A stretch of DNA of 64,000 bases from Hormiphora californensis (GCA_020137815.1 CM035353.1:5212733-5276732), one strand, 5' to 3'; shown: positions 9,835 to 23,062, counted from the first letter of the stretch. Notes: generated from the sequence alone by a model not told the origin. Program-made: numbers and translations.

Positions 9835-10070
9835 TTAGGGACCAACTTACAAAAAAGAACCCGGGTATGTTAACCATAAGCACTCGGGTATGTTTGTATC
9901 AAAAGACGTGTGAGAGCCGCACAAGGGTTAACTTACTCGCAGGACATGAGTGCTAACAACCCAATGAAAATACGTGTGGCGGTTGTGCGTGAGTATGTAT
10001 ACCCCAAACACCAAAGTACCCGTACTTTTTTGTAAATTGCTCTGTTACTATATATGCTAATGCCACTATA

Positions 10071-11209
10071 GTACCCAGCAAACACAGTTGGCGTGAGTTG
10101 CTTGTCAGCGCCAAATTTTAGACGGCCATAGATCCACCCCCTGATAAGATAGACTCGAAATTTGTTTTGTAAGGAGCAGGAAACAACCGAACCGGATTTT
10201 TTCCACCGAACCGAACCGAACCGAATTTGAAAAACTTTTTTACCGAACCGAACCGAACCGAACCGAATTTCGGTAACCGAACCGAACCGAACCATACCAA
10301 ACTTTTTCTGTATAAATATTTCTCTAAAAAGTCATGGAGAGCACCGATCAAGGTATTGAGAATCATTCTCTGAAATTTTGTTAAAAAAAGTTTGGAAAAA
10401 TTTCAAAGTCAATTTTGTGAAAAAAATTTGTAAAATATTTCAAAAGTCGATTATATGTCAATTTTGCCGTACGAATCGTGTTGCGAATCGGTGATGCTAT
10501 GCGGCAGTGCTCTGGCTAATTAGCAGTATTTATCGAAAACATGAATCGTTTCCCCTAAACTTCCTAATTAGATTTGATGGGGGATCACGTATCAGCATAA
10601 TCCATCTCGGACCTACTAATTAGCAACATCACTCCCGCTTAGCAATGCCGATTCGGAACACGATTCGTACGCAAAAATTGACATAGAAAATTTTCCGTAA
10701 AATTGACTTTGAAATATTTTTTTTTTACAAAATTTCAGGGATCGGTGCTCTCCATGAATTTTTTGAAAAAAATAGTTTCTGAATTTGTTGACCCTCTCAT
10801 GAGGACACGATTCGTATCAAATCAATCCATATCGAACCCGCTAACTAGCGAAATCATTTCCACATAGCACCACCGATTCGAAATAGGGTTCATACGGCGA
10901 AATTGACATTGAAATCCATAAAAAAAATTGTGAAATAATTGAAAAAATGATGGCTGATAAAGCCCGATTTTTGGCCATTTTTTGAACTAAAAATTCGGTG
11001 GTTCGGCCAAAATTTTCCACCGAACCGACCCGAACCGCCGAAAAAACACCGAACCGAACCGAATATTCGGTCGCTTCCTGGTAAGGAGATCATGTCGAGT
11101 TCTTCTTACATAACAAATTTCAAGTCTCTATCTCACCAGGGAGTGGAGCTATGACCGTCTGAAATTTGGCGCTGGCAAGCAATTCACGCCAACTGTGTTT
11201 GCTGGGTAC
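10071..11209. mobile_element. Inverted-repeat element carrying CCGAA pentamer arrays
   Basis: Outer arms GTACCCAGCAAACACAGTTG pair with 11185-11209. A second, inner pair of arms lies near 10320-10490 and 10620-10760. Pentamer arrays of ACCGA sit at 10186-10290 and 11016-11075. There is no gene in the interval. Confidence 0.75.
10186..10290. repeat. ACCGA pentamer array
   Basis: A short array of ACCGA units is broken by AATTT. It is internal to a mobile element and is not a metazoan TTAGGG telomere. Confidence 0.9.
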
Positions 11210-11292
11210 TTTAACTACTAACGCTTTTATAGTACATAGTTGTTTTATCACCTATTAAATTTAATGATATATAAAGAGCTCATTAGTCATTT

Positions 11293-11374
11293 GACCAAAT
11301 TGAGATCGCACTCTGAGACGTGTCACTGAATAAATCATGTTTGAGTTCGAAGCGAGTTTGAGCGTTATAATCTA
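11293..11374 (+). repeat. 82-bp direct repeat, left copy
   Basis: It matches 13940-14021 with one or two differences, starting GACCAAATTGAGATCGCAC. The right copy begins exactly where the element at 11697-13939 ends. Confidence 0.85.
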
Positions 11375-12697
11375 TACTAGAGCCCAACGTTCTCAATAGT
11401 AACAACGACTGACACAAAGGGATTCATGTGTCGATTTTTTGCACGATTTTGAGACGTTTTACGCAATAACTCGGCCATTTCTCAACCAATTTCAAATTTC
11501 CTGGGATCTTTAGAAAGAGGGGATCAAGCTCTTTTCAAAGAGCTATAATATTTCAATATTGCTCAAGAACTCAACTTGCACGTGCAAATCACTGAGGTCC
11601 CCTATCCCCCTCCCAGAGCTACTTCAAAACTGCACGTGCAAATGTTGCTTCATCACTACCTAGACTACCAAGCATCTGCCTTTTTTAATATAGACTAGAG
11701 AGCCCAGGCAAAGACCAAAAAACTCCTCTGACCTCTCACCCCCTATTGACTCTTCTCAACACCTCCCACCCCTCCCTGCACCCTAATTTGGTGTCACCAA
11801 CACCCTAATCCCATTGATACCCTAGAAAAAGTAAAGCTCTATGGCTTATTGACTCTCCTCACCCCCTAATGACTCTCCTCGCCCCCTAATGACTCCACTC
11901 ACCCCCACTCCTGTCGCCCCCACATTATCGAATCCTCACTCCCCCGGCTCTTTTGACTCCCCTCACCCCTATCGAATCATTACCCCCCCCCTATTAACTA
12001 CCCAGTACCCACCCGCTATTGAATCCTTACCCCCCCCCTGTTGAATCCTCCGCCCCCTACTGACTCCTATCGGCACGCATTATTGAATCCTCTCTCACTC
12101 CATCTCTTCATCATGTCTGTGTCGGGGTTGGTAGAGTGGTATAAGGGATGGTGATGAACATCAAGGGTGATCAGAAGAGGGCCATTTGAAACACGCAAAT
12201 TAAGTGATGAACATCCGTAGAATTGTAGCTGTGTAGAGTAATTATCAGGGGTACGTAGGTAGTCAAGCTTTGGCAATCATTGGGGCAGCAGTAGTAGATG
12301 GCAAAACACCACAAAACACCGCAGGAACACGCAACACAACATCCAACAACATGCGTCATGCACGTGCAGTATTCACACCCTTGCCCACCCACCATACCAA
12401 CCCCTTGATTCGCACGGGCAAATGGAGCAAATTGTTGCACGCTAGTGTTGCACGCTTCTTAGACGACGTTCATCTCCAACTTATAATAGAGAAGATTATG
12501 AAGCAGAGATGCTTGCAAGACAAAATTGGGGGAGGGGGTTTTTAGGGCTTGCACGTGGAAAATTGGCGTGTTGTTAGGGGTGTTTGGGGAGTGCACGTGC
12601 GTGTGTAAAGGTTTTATAAATTTGGAGGATAATAGCTTTTTGGAAAGAGCTTGAGATTATCTTTCTAATGAGCCCAAGATTTTCGAAATTGGCTGAT

Positions 12698-13209
12698 AGT
12701 GGGAGACACTAGCGTGGTACGCACAAAAAAATGTGTGCCACACAAATTTCGTTTTTCAAAAAACACGCAAGAAAAAGTGTTTCAACATCGACTTTTCACG
12801 TTTTGGCTCATAACTCCTTTTCCTGATAAGATAAAGACTTCAAACCTTCACCATTCGATGGGGCTTGAAATTCCCTTTCCAACGGTATGCAAACGATTTC
12901 TGTAGCTTATCAGGAACCGGAGATATGATCCATTATGATAATAACCGCGTAAGTTTCCTTCGGCATTATCATAATTGATCATATCTCCGGTTCCTGATGA
13001 GCTTCAGGAATCGTTTGCATACCGTTGGAAAGGGAATTTCAAGCCCCATCGAATGGCGAAAGTTTGAAGTCTTTATCTTATCAGAAAAAGAAGTTATGAG
13101 CCAAAACGTGAAAAGACGATGTTGAAAAACTTTTTCTTGAGTGTTTTTTGAAAAACGAAATTGGTGTGGCGCGCATTTTTTTGCGCGTACCACGCTAGTG
13201 TCTCCCACT
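12698..13209. mobile_element. 512-bp palindromic element
   Basis: Arms of ~240 bp run from AGTGGGAGACACTAGCGTGG to a centre near 12953. The ORFs within it are mirror images caused by the palindrome. It contains GCTCATAACTC and GATCATATCTCCGG, relevant to the shared core discussed in the findings. Confidence 0.9.
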
Positions 13210-13324
13210 ATGAGAAATGACTTAGTTATGGCGAAAATGGTGAAAAATTAGGGAAAATGTGGGGTTCTGAACTGCTTCAGATCACAGATTGAGAGAGGGG
13301 TGAAGGGAGTGCTCATTATGGCGT

Positions 13325-13678
13325 TATGGAGGCCCGAAAACGTGTTCCGACGCGCACCCTACGACTTGAAATTTAGTGCTTGACAGTGTGCGGCGCGCAT
13401 AGTGGAAGCTCTAACGGTATTTCCCACGCACCGTGTGAAAGTTTTTGACCGTGGGAAAGTTTCCGAACCGTGGGAAAAGAGAGATTTACAGAAATGGTAA
13501 GAGTGAGAAATTTTTCTCTTTCACGTTTTCTATCTATCTCTCTTTTCCCACGGGTCGGAAACTTTCCCACGATGCGTGGGAAATACCGTAAGAGCTTCCA
13601 CTATGCGCGCCGCACACTGTCAAGCACTAAATTTCAAGTCGTAGGGTGCGCGTCGGAACACGTTTTCGGGCCTCCATA
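13325..13678. mobile_element. 354-bp palindromic element
   Basis: Arms start TATGGAGGCCCGAAAACGTG and pair over ~120 bp; the centre includes a GAGAGATTTACAGAAATGG segment. No coding capacity. Confidence 0.85.
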
Positions 13679-13939
13679 GGGGAGTGAATAGAGGGTGAGA
13701 TGGAGTGAATAGGGGACGATATGATTCAATCGGGGCCGAGGGGAATGAATGGGGATAAGAGGGGTGAGGACTGAGGGGAGTCAACAGGGGGAAGGGGCGT
13801 GGAGTATGATCTCCGGATCTCGCGACCGGAGGTGCCGCGAAGCGGCGCCGTAGGGAGCAAAGTAGGCATGAGCCAGGGATCGGGATTGAGAGGAGTCAAT
13901 AGGGTGTGATAGTTTTTTGTTCTTTTGCCTGGGCTCTCT

Positions 13940-14021
13940 GACCAAATTGAGATCGCACTCTGAGACGTGTCACTGAATAAATCATGTTTGAGTTCGAAGC
14001 TAGTTTGAGCGTTATAATCTA
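13940..14021 (+). repeat. 82-bp direct repeat, right copy
   Basis: Partner of 11293-11374; see that entry. Confidence 0.85.
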
Positions 14022-14651
14022 CTTATATTATAATCAGATTATTGTCACTACTACGAATCTCTTCTTTCCAAGAATTACGTAAGTATCTTTTCTTACATGG
14101 TACATTCATGATTTATGCCATATCGAAATACGTTGAACCCCCCAGAAACAAAACTGAGTACTTACACTGGTTTTAGTTGTGGAGATGAAAAGCAAGACAT
14201 TTCCTTGGGGAAAAGGAGAATAGTTATATGATGTACTGTGTGATTTTAAATGACTGAGACTGGTATATTGCGAATTGCGTGAAAACTATGGCATCTTTCG
14301 ACTTCAAATTTTGGGACATGATAAAACTAGGTTGTAGCAATTTTCTCCTAGTTGTACAGCAAATTTCAATGTTCCTGAATGAATCTATTGCCCAAAAACC
14401 TCCTCCAACTTTACACAGTCATATCTCTGGAGTCTAATGAGATAGAGAGTTCAAATTTTTAGGAGAGACAGATAAGACGATTTCGAATGTTTTGTCTGCT
14501 TTACGAGTTGCTACATTTTACCATTTGTTCACAGGAACTGTTTAAAGTGATGTAACACGCTCTAATTAGGCCAAATTTAGGTCATTTTACCCCTCAAAGA
14601 TCACATGTCCGGCTGCATCTAGTGGGCTAATGAGGCCTTGAACACGCATAC

Positions 14652-15149
<498 letters not shown>

Positions 15150-15153
15150 GTAC

Positions 15154-15331
15154 ACGGTCGCTTGTAGTGGGAAAACGGTAATGGAAAACGAAGATACAGT
15201 AAGACGACGCGCAACCGTGACCAATCAGGGCGCTAGTACGTGCTGACACATGAACTTTTTGCCGCGAGTTATGCACCGTGCACGTCTCCTTACTGTATTT
15301 TGCGTTACCGTATTTTGACTGCAAGCAGCAC
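15154..15331. mobile_element. ~178-bp element, family F3, copy 1
   Basis: The ends ACGGTCGCTTGTAGTGGG and GCAAGCAGCAC are imperfect inverted repeats. The same unit occurs in opposite orientation at 15945-16113. Confidence 0.8.
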
Positions 15332-15751
15332 TGGTATGCGTGTTCAAGGCCTCATTAGCCCACTAGATGCAGCCGGACATGTGATCTTTGAGGGGTAAAA
15401 TGACCTAAATTTGGCCTAATTAGAGCGTGTTACATCACTTTAAACAGTTCCTGTGAACAAATGGTAAAATGTAGCAACTCGTAAAGCAGACAAAACATTC
15501 GAAATCGTCTTATCTGTCTCTCCTAAAAATTTGAACTCTCTATCTCATTAGACTCCAGAGATATGACTGTGTAAAGTTGGAGGAGGTTTTTGGGCAATAG
15601 ATTCATTCAGGAACATTGAAATTTGCTGTAAAACTAGGAGAAAATTGCTACAACCTAGTTTTATCATGTCCCATAATTTGAAGTCGAAAGATGCCATAGT
15701 TTTCACGCAATTCGCAATATACCAGTCTCAGTCATTTAAAATCACACAGTA

Positions 15752-15943
15752 TAAACTCTTGCCAGTGGCGCGTTATTTCAGATACCTTTCTCCCAGCGCG
15801 CCGCTGGGAGAAGGTAGCTGTATTTTATCTGCCACTGGCGGATAAACTGGTTTAAATCACGACGTCGATCCTGAGGCATAACCGAGGGAGAGGCGGAGGG
15901 GTTTAAACCTATAACTTGCCAGAGACAAGAGTTTATAGGTGTG
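15752..15943 (+). repeat. Dispersed repeat F4, copy 1
   Basis: About 190 bp with the hairpin TCTCCCAGCG/CGCTGGGAGA and the GATCCTGAGGC...GAGGGAGAGGCGGAGG block. It matches 48711-48900 closely. Confidence 0.85.
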
Positions 15944-15944
15944 T

Positions 15945-16113
15945 GTGCTGCTTGCAGTCAAAATACGGTAACGCAAAATACAGTAAGGAGACGCGCACGG
16001 TGCATAACGCGCGGCAAAAAGTTCATGTGTCAGCACGTACTAGCGCCCTGATTGGTCACGGTTGCGCGTCGTCTTACTGTATCTTCGTTTTCCATTACCG
16101 TTTTCCCACTACA
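15945..16113. mobile_element. ~178-bp element, family F3, copy 2
   Basis: Inverted copy of 15154-15331. Confidence 0.8.
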
Positions 16114-16125
16114 AGCGACCGTGTT

Positions 16126-16330
16126 ATATATACCCTGTACTGCTTTAGTTGTTTGTTTCAAGTATTACACACTAACAAGAGAGAACTATGGAGAGAAAGT
16201 AAGAAATAACATGATAAGGGGCATTACATGTCAGACATAACACAGAGGAATTAAGATAGTGAGACAGAAGGGGAGATAAAGAGAGAGTAATTGACGGAAT
16301 GTGTTGTTTCTCTCTCTCCAATGTAGCAAT
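16126..16330 (+). repeat. Dispersed repeat F5, copy 1
   Basis: It shares TTTCAAGTATTACACAC, the CAGACATAACACAGAGGAAT block and GACGGAATGTGTTGTTTC with 48901-49185. As at 48.7 kb, it follows F4, so F4 and F5 are probably parts of one longer element. No coding capacity seen. Confidence 0.75.
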
Positions 16331-16715
16331 AGTGGATATTGCATGCTTTCATTTCAACAAGAATAAATGCATTATGTTTCATAATGCTGTTTCCCCGCCA
16401 ACCTTTCATCCCTAACATGAAGGTGGACAGACATTTCGGATGATTTATAGATCAGGCAAACACTATAGAACAAATCCTTGTGTTTTAGTTGCACTAAATT
16501 GCGCGACACATTGCGGAATTGCGCGCCACACATTTCCTGAAAACGTGTCAATGAAGTGGTTTATGAAGGAGCAGGTTGTTGTTGTGTGCGCGGCTCTAGT
16601 TGCTACATGTTGCCCCTCGCAACCTGAAACGGGACAAGAGAGCTGACTTGCTACACATAGTCACTATAACGGGTGACAACTAAAAATCTGGACAATTTTC
16701 TGTGAGCTGTAGCGC
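16331..16715. other. No gene recognised
   Basis: Only short open frames without recognisable features. Confidence 0.3.
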
Positions 16716-17200
16716 CGGCCCCGCTTGAGATACAGCTTCAGGCCTGAGCTAGAACGATTTTTCAGACAATTTTGAATCAGAATAACACAACGGAAAAAAC
16801 TAAAAATTTCATTTTCATTGCGTTATCGCATCATTTCCTCTTGACCCACCAAAGCATGTGTACGGAGATTTGAGATTTCTGTGTGATCAGAAACGACCTT
16901 CCGATGAGATAAAATTCTCAAATTTGAAATAATGGTTGTTCATGCCAAAACCAACATAACTGCCAAGTTTCAACTTTTAGCTTATCAAGAAGTTGGTTTT
17001 CCACGTCATAATGTTTCGAGAGCTCGTCAAAATGGCGATTCCTCAAATTACCTGTAAACTACGCTTCGAAGGTTTGTTACAGATGATTCTGTGATTAGAA
17101 CTTGAGATTATCGGAGTGTGAAACAAAGTTAATTTCGTTCAAAAATCGTCTGAAAAATCATTCTATCGCTGCCCCGAAGCTGTATCTCAAAAAGAACAGG
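16716..17200. mobile_element. Degenerate inverted-repeat element
   Basis: GAGATACAGCTTC and AACGATTTTTCAGAC on the left pair imperfectly with GTCTGAAAAATC and GAAGCTGTATCTC at 17148-17190. Flanking it at 17300-17355 is a GGGTGAAGGCC hairpin. Confidence 0.6.
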
Positions 17201-17404
17201 CGCTAGAGGATGCTAGAAAAGTGTGTAAATTTCAAGTACTACATGCTTTGGTTGGGTCAAAGGAAATGATCACTATATCCGTTTAGATTTCTAAACCCCC
17301 TATGCCTTTTTGCAAAAGGCATCCGGGTGAAGGCCTTCGGCCTTCACCCGGGCGGGAAAAAAATTGAAATTATGGTCTTGCTGCGACTCTAAAGCATCAT
17401 AAGA

Positions 17405-18110
17405 CGATAAATACAATATATGCAAATGAAAAAAATCTATGGAGGTGACTCTGTATTCAATACAATCTTACCTGGGACCCCTACTATTACAGGTGGACTC
17501 ACAGAACAAAAACTCGATGTGCTAGCTTTGGGAATTTCCCAGGAGTACGGAGCCGCCATGACCGGGCGAAGGACCAATTTGATATGTCAGAAGGCGGGCC
17601 TCAACACGGCAGAGAAGGTTAAGCAAGGGCTAACGGAAATAGGAGAGTCTCAGGACCTATGGTAGGATAATTCTTTGAGGAGGTTTTCCCCGAACTAGTC
17701 CATGCGGAGGCCACTGCACCTCCACGGTCCCCGCTGCACTCCCAGCCCCCAAGGCGAAGTCCCAGAAAATTGTCAAGAACAATTACCGCCGACTCTCCAA
17801 CCTGTACTGGCGGTGACCAGGAACCAGCCCTTCAACGTCCGGTTCATCCTATTCATATAGGGAGTATCCCAGAAACTTCAACCGAGATAATCAGAGGAAC
17901 CCCTACCGCTACCCTGACCCTCCGCTCTCGTTTTTCCCCGCACACCGGCATATACCTAGCCGGTTGGATCAAATAAGGGCCACCAGTCAAGTTCTCCAGT
18001 GGGTACAGGGAGCTTGGTAAGCATGATACGTTGGACCAGTCTAAGAGGACTGGGGGCACCATCCGCGGTAGGAGAAGAGCTCCCAGCTGCAAACCGTCAA
18101 GCATGATACC
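17405..18110 (+). pseudogene. Degraded coding-like remnant, unrecognised
   Basis: Base composition here is coding-like and several overlapping frames give protein-like text (for example near 17420-17665 and 17770-17976). Stops and frame changes break every frame. A retroelement gag-like origin is possible from the Arg/Pro/Asn-rich stretch, but I cannot name a family. Confidence 0.3.
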
Positions 18111-18780
18111 TAAAAGATGTCACAAAATTAAAATGGCTGTAGCTCAGCCAGTATTAGGTACGGGAAAATAATATTGATAACATAGATAGCCCTAACGGTT
18201 AGCTTCATAATGATTATGGAAAATCCATCGCACCACATTTCTTTCTGTAATGCCAGACAACCAACAGCTACTTCGAGACCAGGTTTTCCGGTTTTACCAA
18301 CGCGTTTTACCCGGGAATAGATATGCTAAGAGGGACACAGTAATGCACTTCGTAGCCGAGGGTGAGCATAGAAAAAACCATCTACAGAAAAATCACCCGG
18401 GGATCCACTAGGAAGAAGAAAGGCTCCGATAGAAGCCTTATATTCTAGTTCAACATGATCTTTCTGCAGTCGGTACTGCGAGTGCGACAACAACAGATCC
18501 TGCAAGCAACCTGTATCCATGTGCATTTTACGACTGTCAGCAACGGCCCACCTGCGTTACCAGATGTACTACGACAAGGGTTTTCTATTTTCGGAAACAG
18601 TACCCATGTAGAAGGGAACGTGTACGTGCATACCAACTCACAAAACCATATAGAGAAGAATGATAAAGAGTTGTAAGACTAGAGACTAGAGAGTTATAAT
18701 ATACCTGTTTATGATAGTAACGACTAACGAGATATATACCGGTTTGTGATAGATGTATAATTGTTTCAACTAGAAGTGGG
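18111..18780. other. No gene recognised
   Basis: Overlapping open frames occur on both strands at 18326-18676, but none resembles a family I know. Confidence 0.3.
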
Positions 18781-18917
18781 GAAGTTTTTCCTTTGTGATT
18801 GTCAGTTTGTCAGTTATCAGTAACAGTATTATAATGTAAACTATCGCCCTATCCATTATGTCGAAGACGTCAAGATGGTATGGAGGCAGGTTGAGGCGGT
18901 GCTGACCCCTGAGATGG

Positions 18918-19250
18918 ATGCCTTTGCCGGATACTTCACACGGACTTGGGTTGGAGATAATGCCCTCTACCCCCAGCAACCTGGAATCATTACGAAGCTG
19001 TGGTGCTAGGCATTCCCCGTACAACAAACCACGCGGAAAGCTGGCACCACAGCTTCGCTGGTCACCTAGGCCATTGAAATCCGTCTTTGAGATGAGACAG
19101 GCTGCTGAGTTAGGTAAGAATAGCTGGAAGGTTCGGGACCGCAAACTAGAGACAATAGTCAATGCCTATGACGACTATGCAGACAAGGTCGCCTACCTGC
19201 TTCCATCAGCAACATATAAAGGAACTGAGTTATGTCTAGGTGACTTGTAG
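18918..19250 (+). CDS. Unrecognised open frame, 110 codons
   Basis: The second half of this frame is charged and helix-like, ending KGTELCLGDL. The first half includes a self-complementary stretch (GAAGCTGTGGTGC with GCACCACAGCTTC), so part of the frame may only reflect an inverted repeat. No splice signals were convincing. Low confidence that it is a gene. Confidence 0.2.
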   Translation: MPLPDTSHGLGLEIMPSTPSNLESLRSCGARHSPYNKPRGKLAPQLRWSPRPLKSVFEMRQAAELGKNSWKVRDRKLETIVNAYDDYADKVAYLLPSATYKGTELCLGDL

Positions 19251-20510
19251 GATAGTGTGTCCATGTGTGACTATAAATTGATTACGTGTAGGCCGGTATA
19301 ACTTATGGGTTATGTCTAGGTGACTTAGTAGGCTTAAGGCTAGGAGTAGGTGTCCATGTCCGTGTATGACTGTAGATTGATTACGTGTAAATTACGGTGG
19401 CCCAAACTTATTTTTTTCATACTACAACTATATATACTCCATACTTCCATACTAAAACTGTTTATTTTGATGACTTAATTGTTTTCTCTTGTACCCGTGC
19501 ATGATAGCTAGTATGTCACTTCTTACGGAACACTTTTACGTTGACATCTCGATTTCCCGTATTTACCCAGATAGGACTCACCCCATCCCCTCGGGAATCC
19601 TTCAACCACACACTCACGTTATCCGGTTGTTTCTATACCTGTGTCACCTTTCGCCGCTGTCCCCCGGAGCTCGCCACGAAACCAATCCAATCCGGTGAGT
19701 CAATTCCCTTTGTGTGTGTTGCAGTCACCCCAATACACCCCCTGTCATTCTAGTTTACACCAGCGATGAGAGAGAAGGCCAGAAAGTAGAAATAGGCTAA
19801 TAACATTTCTGTTCATCAAATAATTATCATAATCATAGGAGTTAGCATATAATCACAGGAGTTTATTTACCTCGGATGTGGAGGCCCTATACCCCAGCAT
19901 CCGTAAGGACCTGACACTTCATGCGTTGGACCATGCCCGTAGTACCACGGGCATAGCGGCGAGGCGGTTTATGAAGTGTATACTGTAGGAGACATAGTAT
20001 ATACTTCAGTGGAGGGTAGCATCTGGACCAAGCCACCAAACACTGGAGAACAAAATTGATCAGCTACAACAAATGACTGGAGATCTCTCAGCAGCGGTAA
20101 TTGTTGTTCAAAGTTGTGAGATCCCTTGATAGTTAATTCTTGAATTATTTTGTACCCCAATTCCCACAGCCCACTATTCTGACACACAACTATTCTTACA
20201 TCTACTGTCTACAGTTCACTGTTCAGTGTAGACTCTACACCTTGTTGGAGCTCTCCGTGAATGTGGCCCGAGGAACTGCAGTTATAGGTTACTATGTATC
20301 GAAAAGTTTTATAAAATTTTCTATCGAAAAGAAAGTCGGTGATTAATTGTTGTTTAAACCGCTTTAGGAAACCGCTGATGTGAACTGTATAATTTCACCT
20401 CTCAGCCTTGTATCACTTTTAGTGGTGTATGGTGTAAGAGCGGGACGAAGTTATATATTAATTGTGTGACTTTGTGATAAATTGTGCATAAACTTAAACT
20501 TAAACTTATT
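19251..20510. other. No gene recognised
   Basis: A short local duplication (TTATGTCTAGGTGACTT at 19230 and 19310) and a hairpin around ATGCCCGTAGTACCACGGGC (19933-19956). No convincing coding signal. Confidence 0.4.
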
Positions 20511-21241
20511 AAAGTGAGAGTGGACCGGATCAGAATTGGACAAGTTTGGTGTAGGTGGTAGAGATTAGCTTTCTGAGCATTTTGCGTTTTTGCCGCTCAA
20601 AATCGACCCACCCATCACTGAGATATTTTTGTTACGCACAAGTTACAGATTGCTACCCTGATATCAGGGGGACGCTCCCTGATATCAGGGCACGGCGCGT
20701 TCCTGCATGCCCGGCCATCATGATGCCCGGGCACACAGATGGTTCTGTGGGAACCATGTGACATTGCTGCGCGTCACGTAAACTGAATGGAAAGTAGTAC
20801 TGACGCGCACCGTCAGCACTCACTTGCTTGCCGACCTTGGGAACTGCCGAGCTTGGGAACTGATGCCTGGGAATCTCTAACTGGTGCCTTATGTTGGGAG
20901 AATTTCTGCTGGATCAATATTTATCAAACAGGATAGAAACAATCCTTGTGTTTTACTAACACATTCTTTAAATTTTCAATATGCTAACTTGCATTGTTCT
21001 GCTTCTGTGCATGAACATGTCAACCTTACTGCTTATATTCAGAATGTGTTAGGAAAACATGACGATTGTTTCTATTCTGTTTTTTACATACTGATTAAAC
21101 AGGAGTTCTCCCAACATAACAAAAATATCTCAGTGATGGGTGGGTCGATTTTGAGCGGCAAAAACGCATTATACTCAGAGAGCTAATCTCTCTACTACCT
21201 ACAACAAACTTGTCAAATTCTGATTCGGTCCACTCTCACTT
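20511..21241. mobile_element. Composite inverted-repeat element, F1 copy 2
   Basis: Outer arms AAAGTGAGAGTGGACCG match 8097-8843. The interior holds a duplicated CCCTGATATCAGGG palindrome (20658-20693) and an F2 unit (about 20884-21118). TTA/TAA adjoins the ends. Confidence 0.85.
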
Positions 21242-21295
21242 TAACACATTGTTATTTACTGGATTAATCGCGGATTAGTAAACAGTAAATACAAC

Positions 21296-21548
21296 ATGCA
21301 CCGACTGATTAACCTAATGCTATTATTGGGGATAATAATCCCTATAAACTTGAGCGAAATAAATGAATCAGTGAGCAGATGCAGAGGTGGAACTGCATGT
21401 GTAATCAATAGCTTTGATACGAATCCAACAACCAAGTATCAAAACACCTCTGGTATCTGTGAATTGATAAATGTCGTTGTTGATATCCTTTGGAGGGGTG
21501 CACTGGAAGCTGCGGGGCAACCGGGAATGAGAATGCTGATAGACGGTC
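21296..21548 (+). CDS. Candidate first exon of a secreted/membrane protein
   Basis: ATG at 21296 opens a frame with a strong signal-peptide core, MHRLINLMLLLGIIIPINLS, followed by a Cys-containing stretch with one N-glycosylation sequon (NTS). Just before the stop there is a consensus donor, GGTCT|GTAAGA, suggesting splicing to a downstream exon that I could not find. It lies directly beyond an F1 element, whose end may supply the promoter region. Unrecognised family. Confidence 0.4.
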
Positions 21549-21599
21549 TGTAAGAAGTGGCAGATTTGATAAGATCGAAGACCAAATGGATTTTATTTT

Positions 21600-22010
21600 T
21601 CAGGTAACAGTGGTCATCCGACATAATCCGACATAATAATAGTTTGGTACATAACAAAAATGGACAGAGACATTTTTTCCCTGCCCGGGTGGATGCCCGA
21701 AGGGCATCCACCCGGATGATCGTTTTAGCACGTGTGCTAAAAAGATCATAAAGGGTTTAGAAATCTCGGATTTGAAATAGTAACTCGAGCGTGGCCAAAT
21801 CGCGTGTGTCACGGTAGCAGCCTGACAACCGCGATGCTGACAATTTTGAAAAGTTCGTCCGCAAAGTTATTTCACTACGGATTGTGGTGGCGCGCGCTCA
21901 AAATTTGCTGCGCGCGGCGCTCTCAATGCAGCGTTGTTGGTCTCACACCTCGCACGTTACAGCATGGCGCCGCTACTAGCGCTCGAATGGATTTAACTTC
22001 TTAATCAATC
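21600..22010. repeat. Repeat-derived stretch
   Basis: It begins with the CAGTGGTCATCCGACATAAT arm seen at 9173 and has a GGTGGATGCCC/GGGCATCCACC hairpin at 21690-21715. No gene seen. Confidence 0.5.
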
Positions 22011-23060
22011 TGATCGAAACTAAAAGCTCAGCTCGTTAGTATGGAGACTGACGGAACGTGAGAAGTTCCCATGCATAGCTTAGCTTAGTGTCACATAACA
22101 TTGTAATTAGGCGTTGGCGTCGCGAGGATCAGATCACATTGCACGGTATCATCTAGTGTGGGCGACGCTCAGAGATCTCATCGCAGATCGCTTATCAGTG
22201 AATGTGATCGGTTTGAGTATTCGTTGACCAAGATGCTGCCATGCTGCAAAAACTCCCTACTGATTTGGTCAAACAGGCGGCAATTCATTCGTGGTGGAAC
22301 AAATACATAATTAAAATATTGATTGCTAAGTTTACTAATATATTATACCAAAACTAAATGAAATCAGTAAAAGAAGTCCCCCCAAAATTTCTGATCGCAA
22401 ATATTAGCGGAGAAAAGAATGTTTATTCTAGAGGAACCTGACGTCCCAAAACGCGGTGTCTAAGAAAGTCAGGTAGTGTGGCTTTTCAGAAGCCAAACTT
22501 CCGACATCTGGCAACACGCTGGTGCTGAAATTGTCCAGCTGATTTCTGATTTCGTATGTGATCGTCAAGATGACAATTTGCTGAGTCGTCTCGAGAGTCA
22601 GTATCTGACTGACTAAGTTGAACCCCCACAACACCACAGCATCGGCCCGAAATCTAGAGAAAGATTCAAGTGTGACATGAAAGAGTTGATGAACAAGCTA
22701 CCTAATGTGTTCATATCCCCTAAGTTAACCCGTTTGAACGATGGACTCAGTTTTGATGATGAAAAAGGTAGTGTGGCTCTTCAGATACAAACTGAGAGAT
22801 GGGAGGAAAGCAAGTGAAACATTTGTCAAAACTCGACTTGTAGAAAGAACAGTCCCAATGAAGATTGCAGCATACCCGAGCCGGATAAAATGAAAATTTA
22901 AATTATCTAGCAAATACCCTGTGAAAACATATTATAATAACTGCTGAAAATTAGTTAATTAATTTAGAATAGAAGATGGGTTTCAGAATTTGCTACGGTT
23001 TCTGAACTGGGTTGCGGAGAGGGCAGGAGTGGGTTTGTGAAGGACCCAAGGACATTATAG
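22011..23060. other. No gene recognised
   Basis: Short minus-strand open frames at 22428-22637 and 22725-22913 have no recognisable motif. Confidence 0.3.
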
Positions 23061-23062
23061 TT

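Larger units (their letters stand above)
11697..13939. mobile_element. 2.2-kb element with AGAGAGCCCAGGCAAA ends
   Basis: Terminal inverted repeats read AGAGAGCCCAGGCAAA and TTTGCCTGGGCTCTCT-like. Just inside are degenerate arrays: C-rich ACTCCCCTCACCCCCTAT-type units (about 11716-12095) on the left and their G-rich inverse (13679-13905) on the right, like subterminal transposase-binding repeats. Two large palindromes are nested inside. No transposase frame is visible, so it is non-autonomous. Confidence 0.7.

Noticed and set aside
10186-10290. Possible telomere-like array
   Set aside because: The ACCGA pentamer is short, interrupted and internal to an inverted-repeat element; metazoan telomeres are TTAGGG.
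12699-13208. Mirror-image ORFs on both strands
   Set aside because: Caused by the 512-bp palindrome; the peptides are the same text read from each arm. The same applies to 47785-48398 and 43447-43732.
18120-18145. tRNA A-box-like TAGCTCAGCCAG
   Set aside because: No B box or T stem follows.
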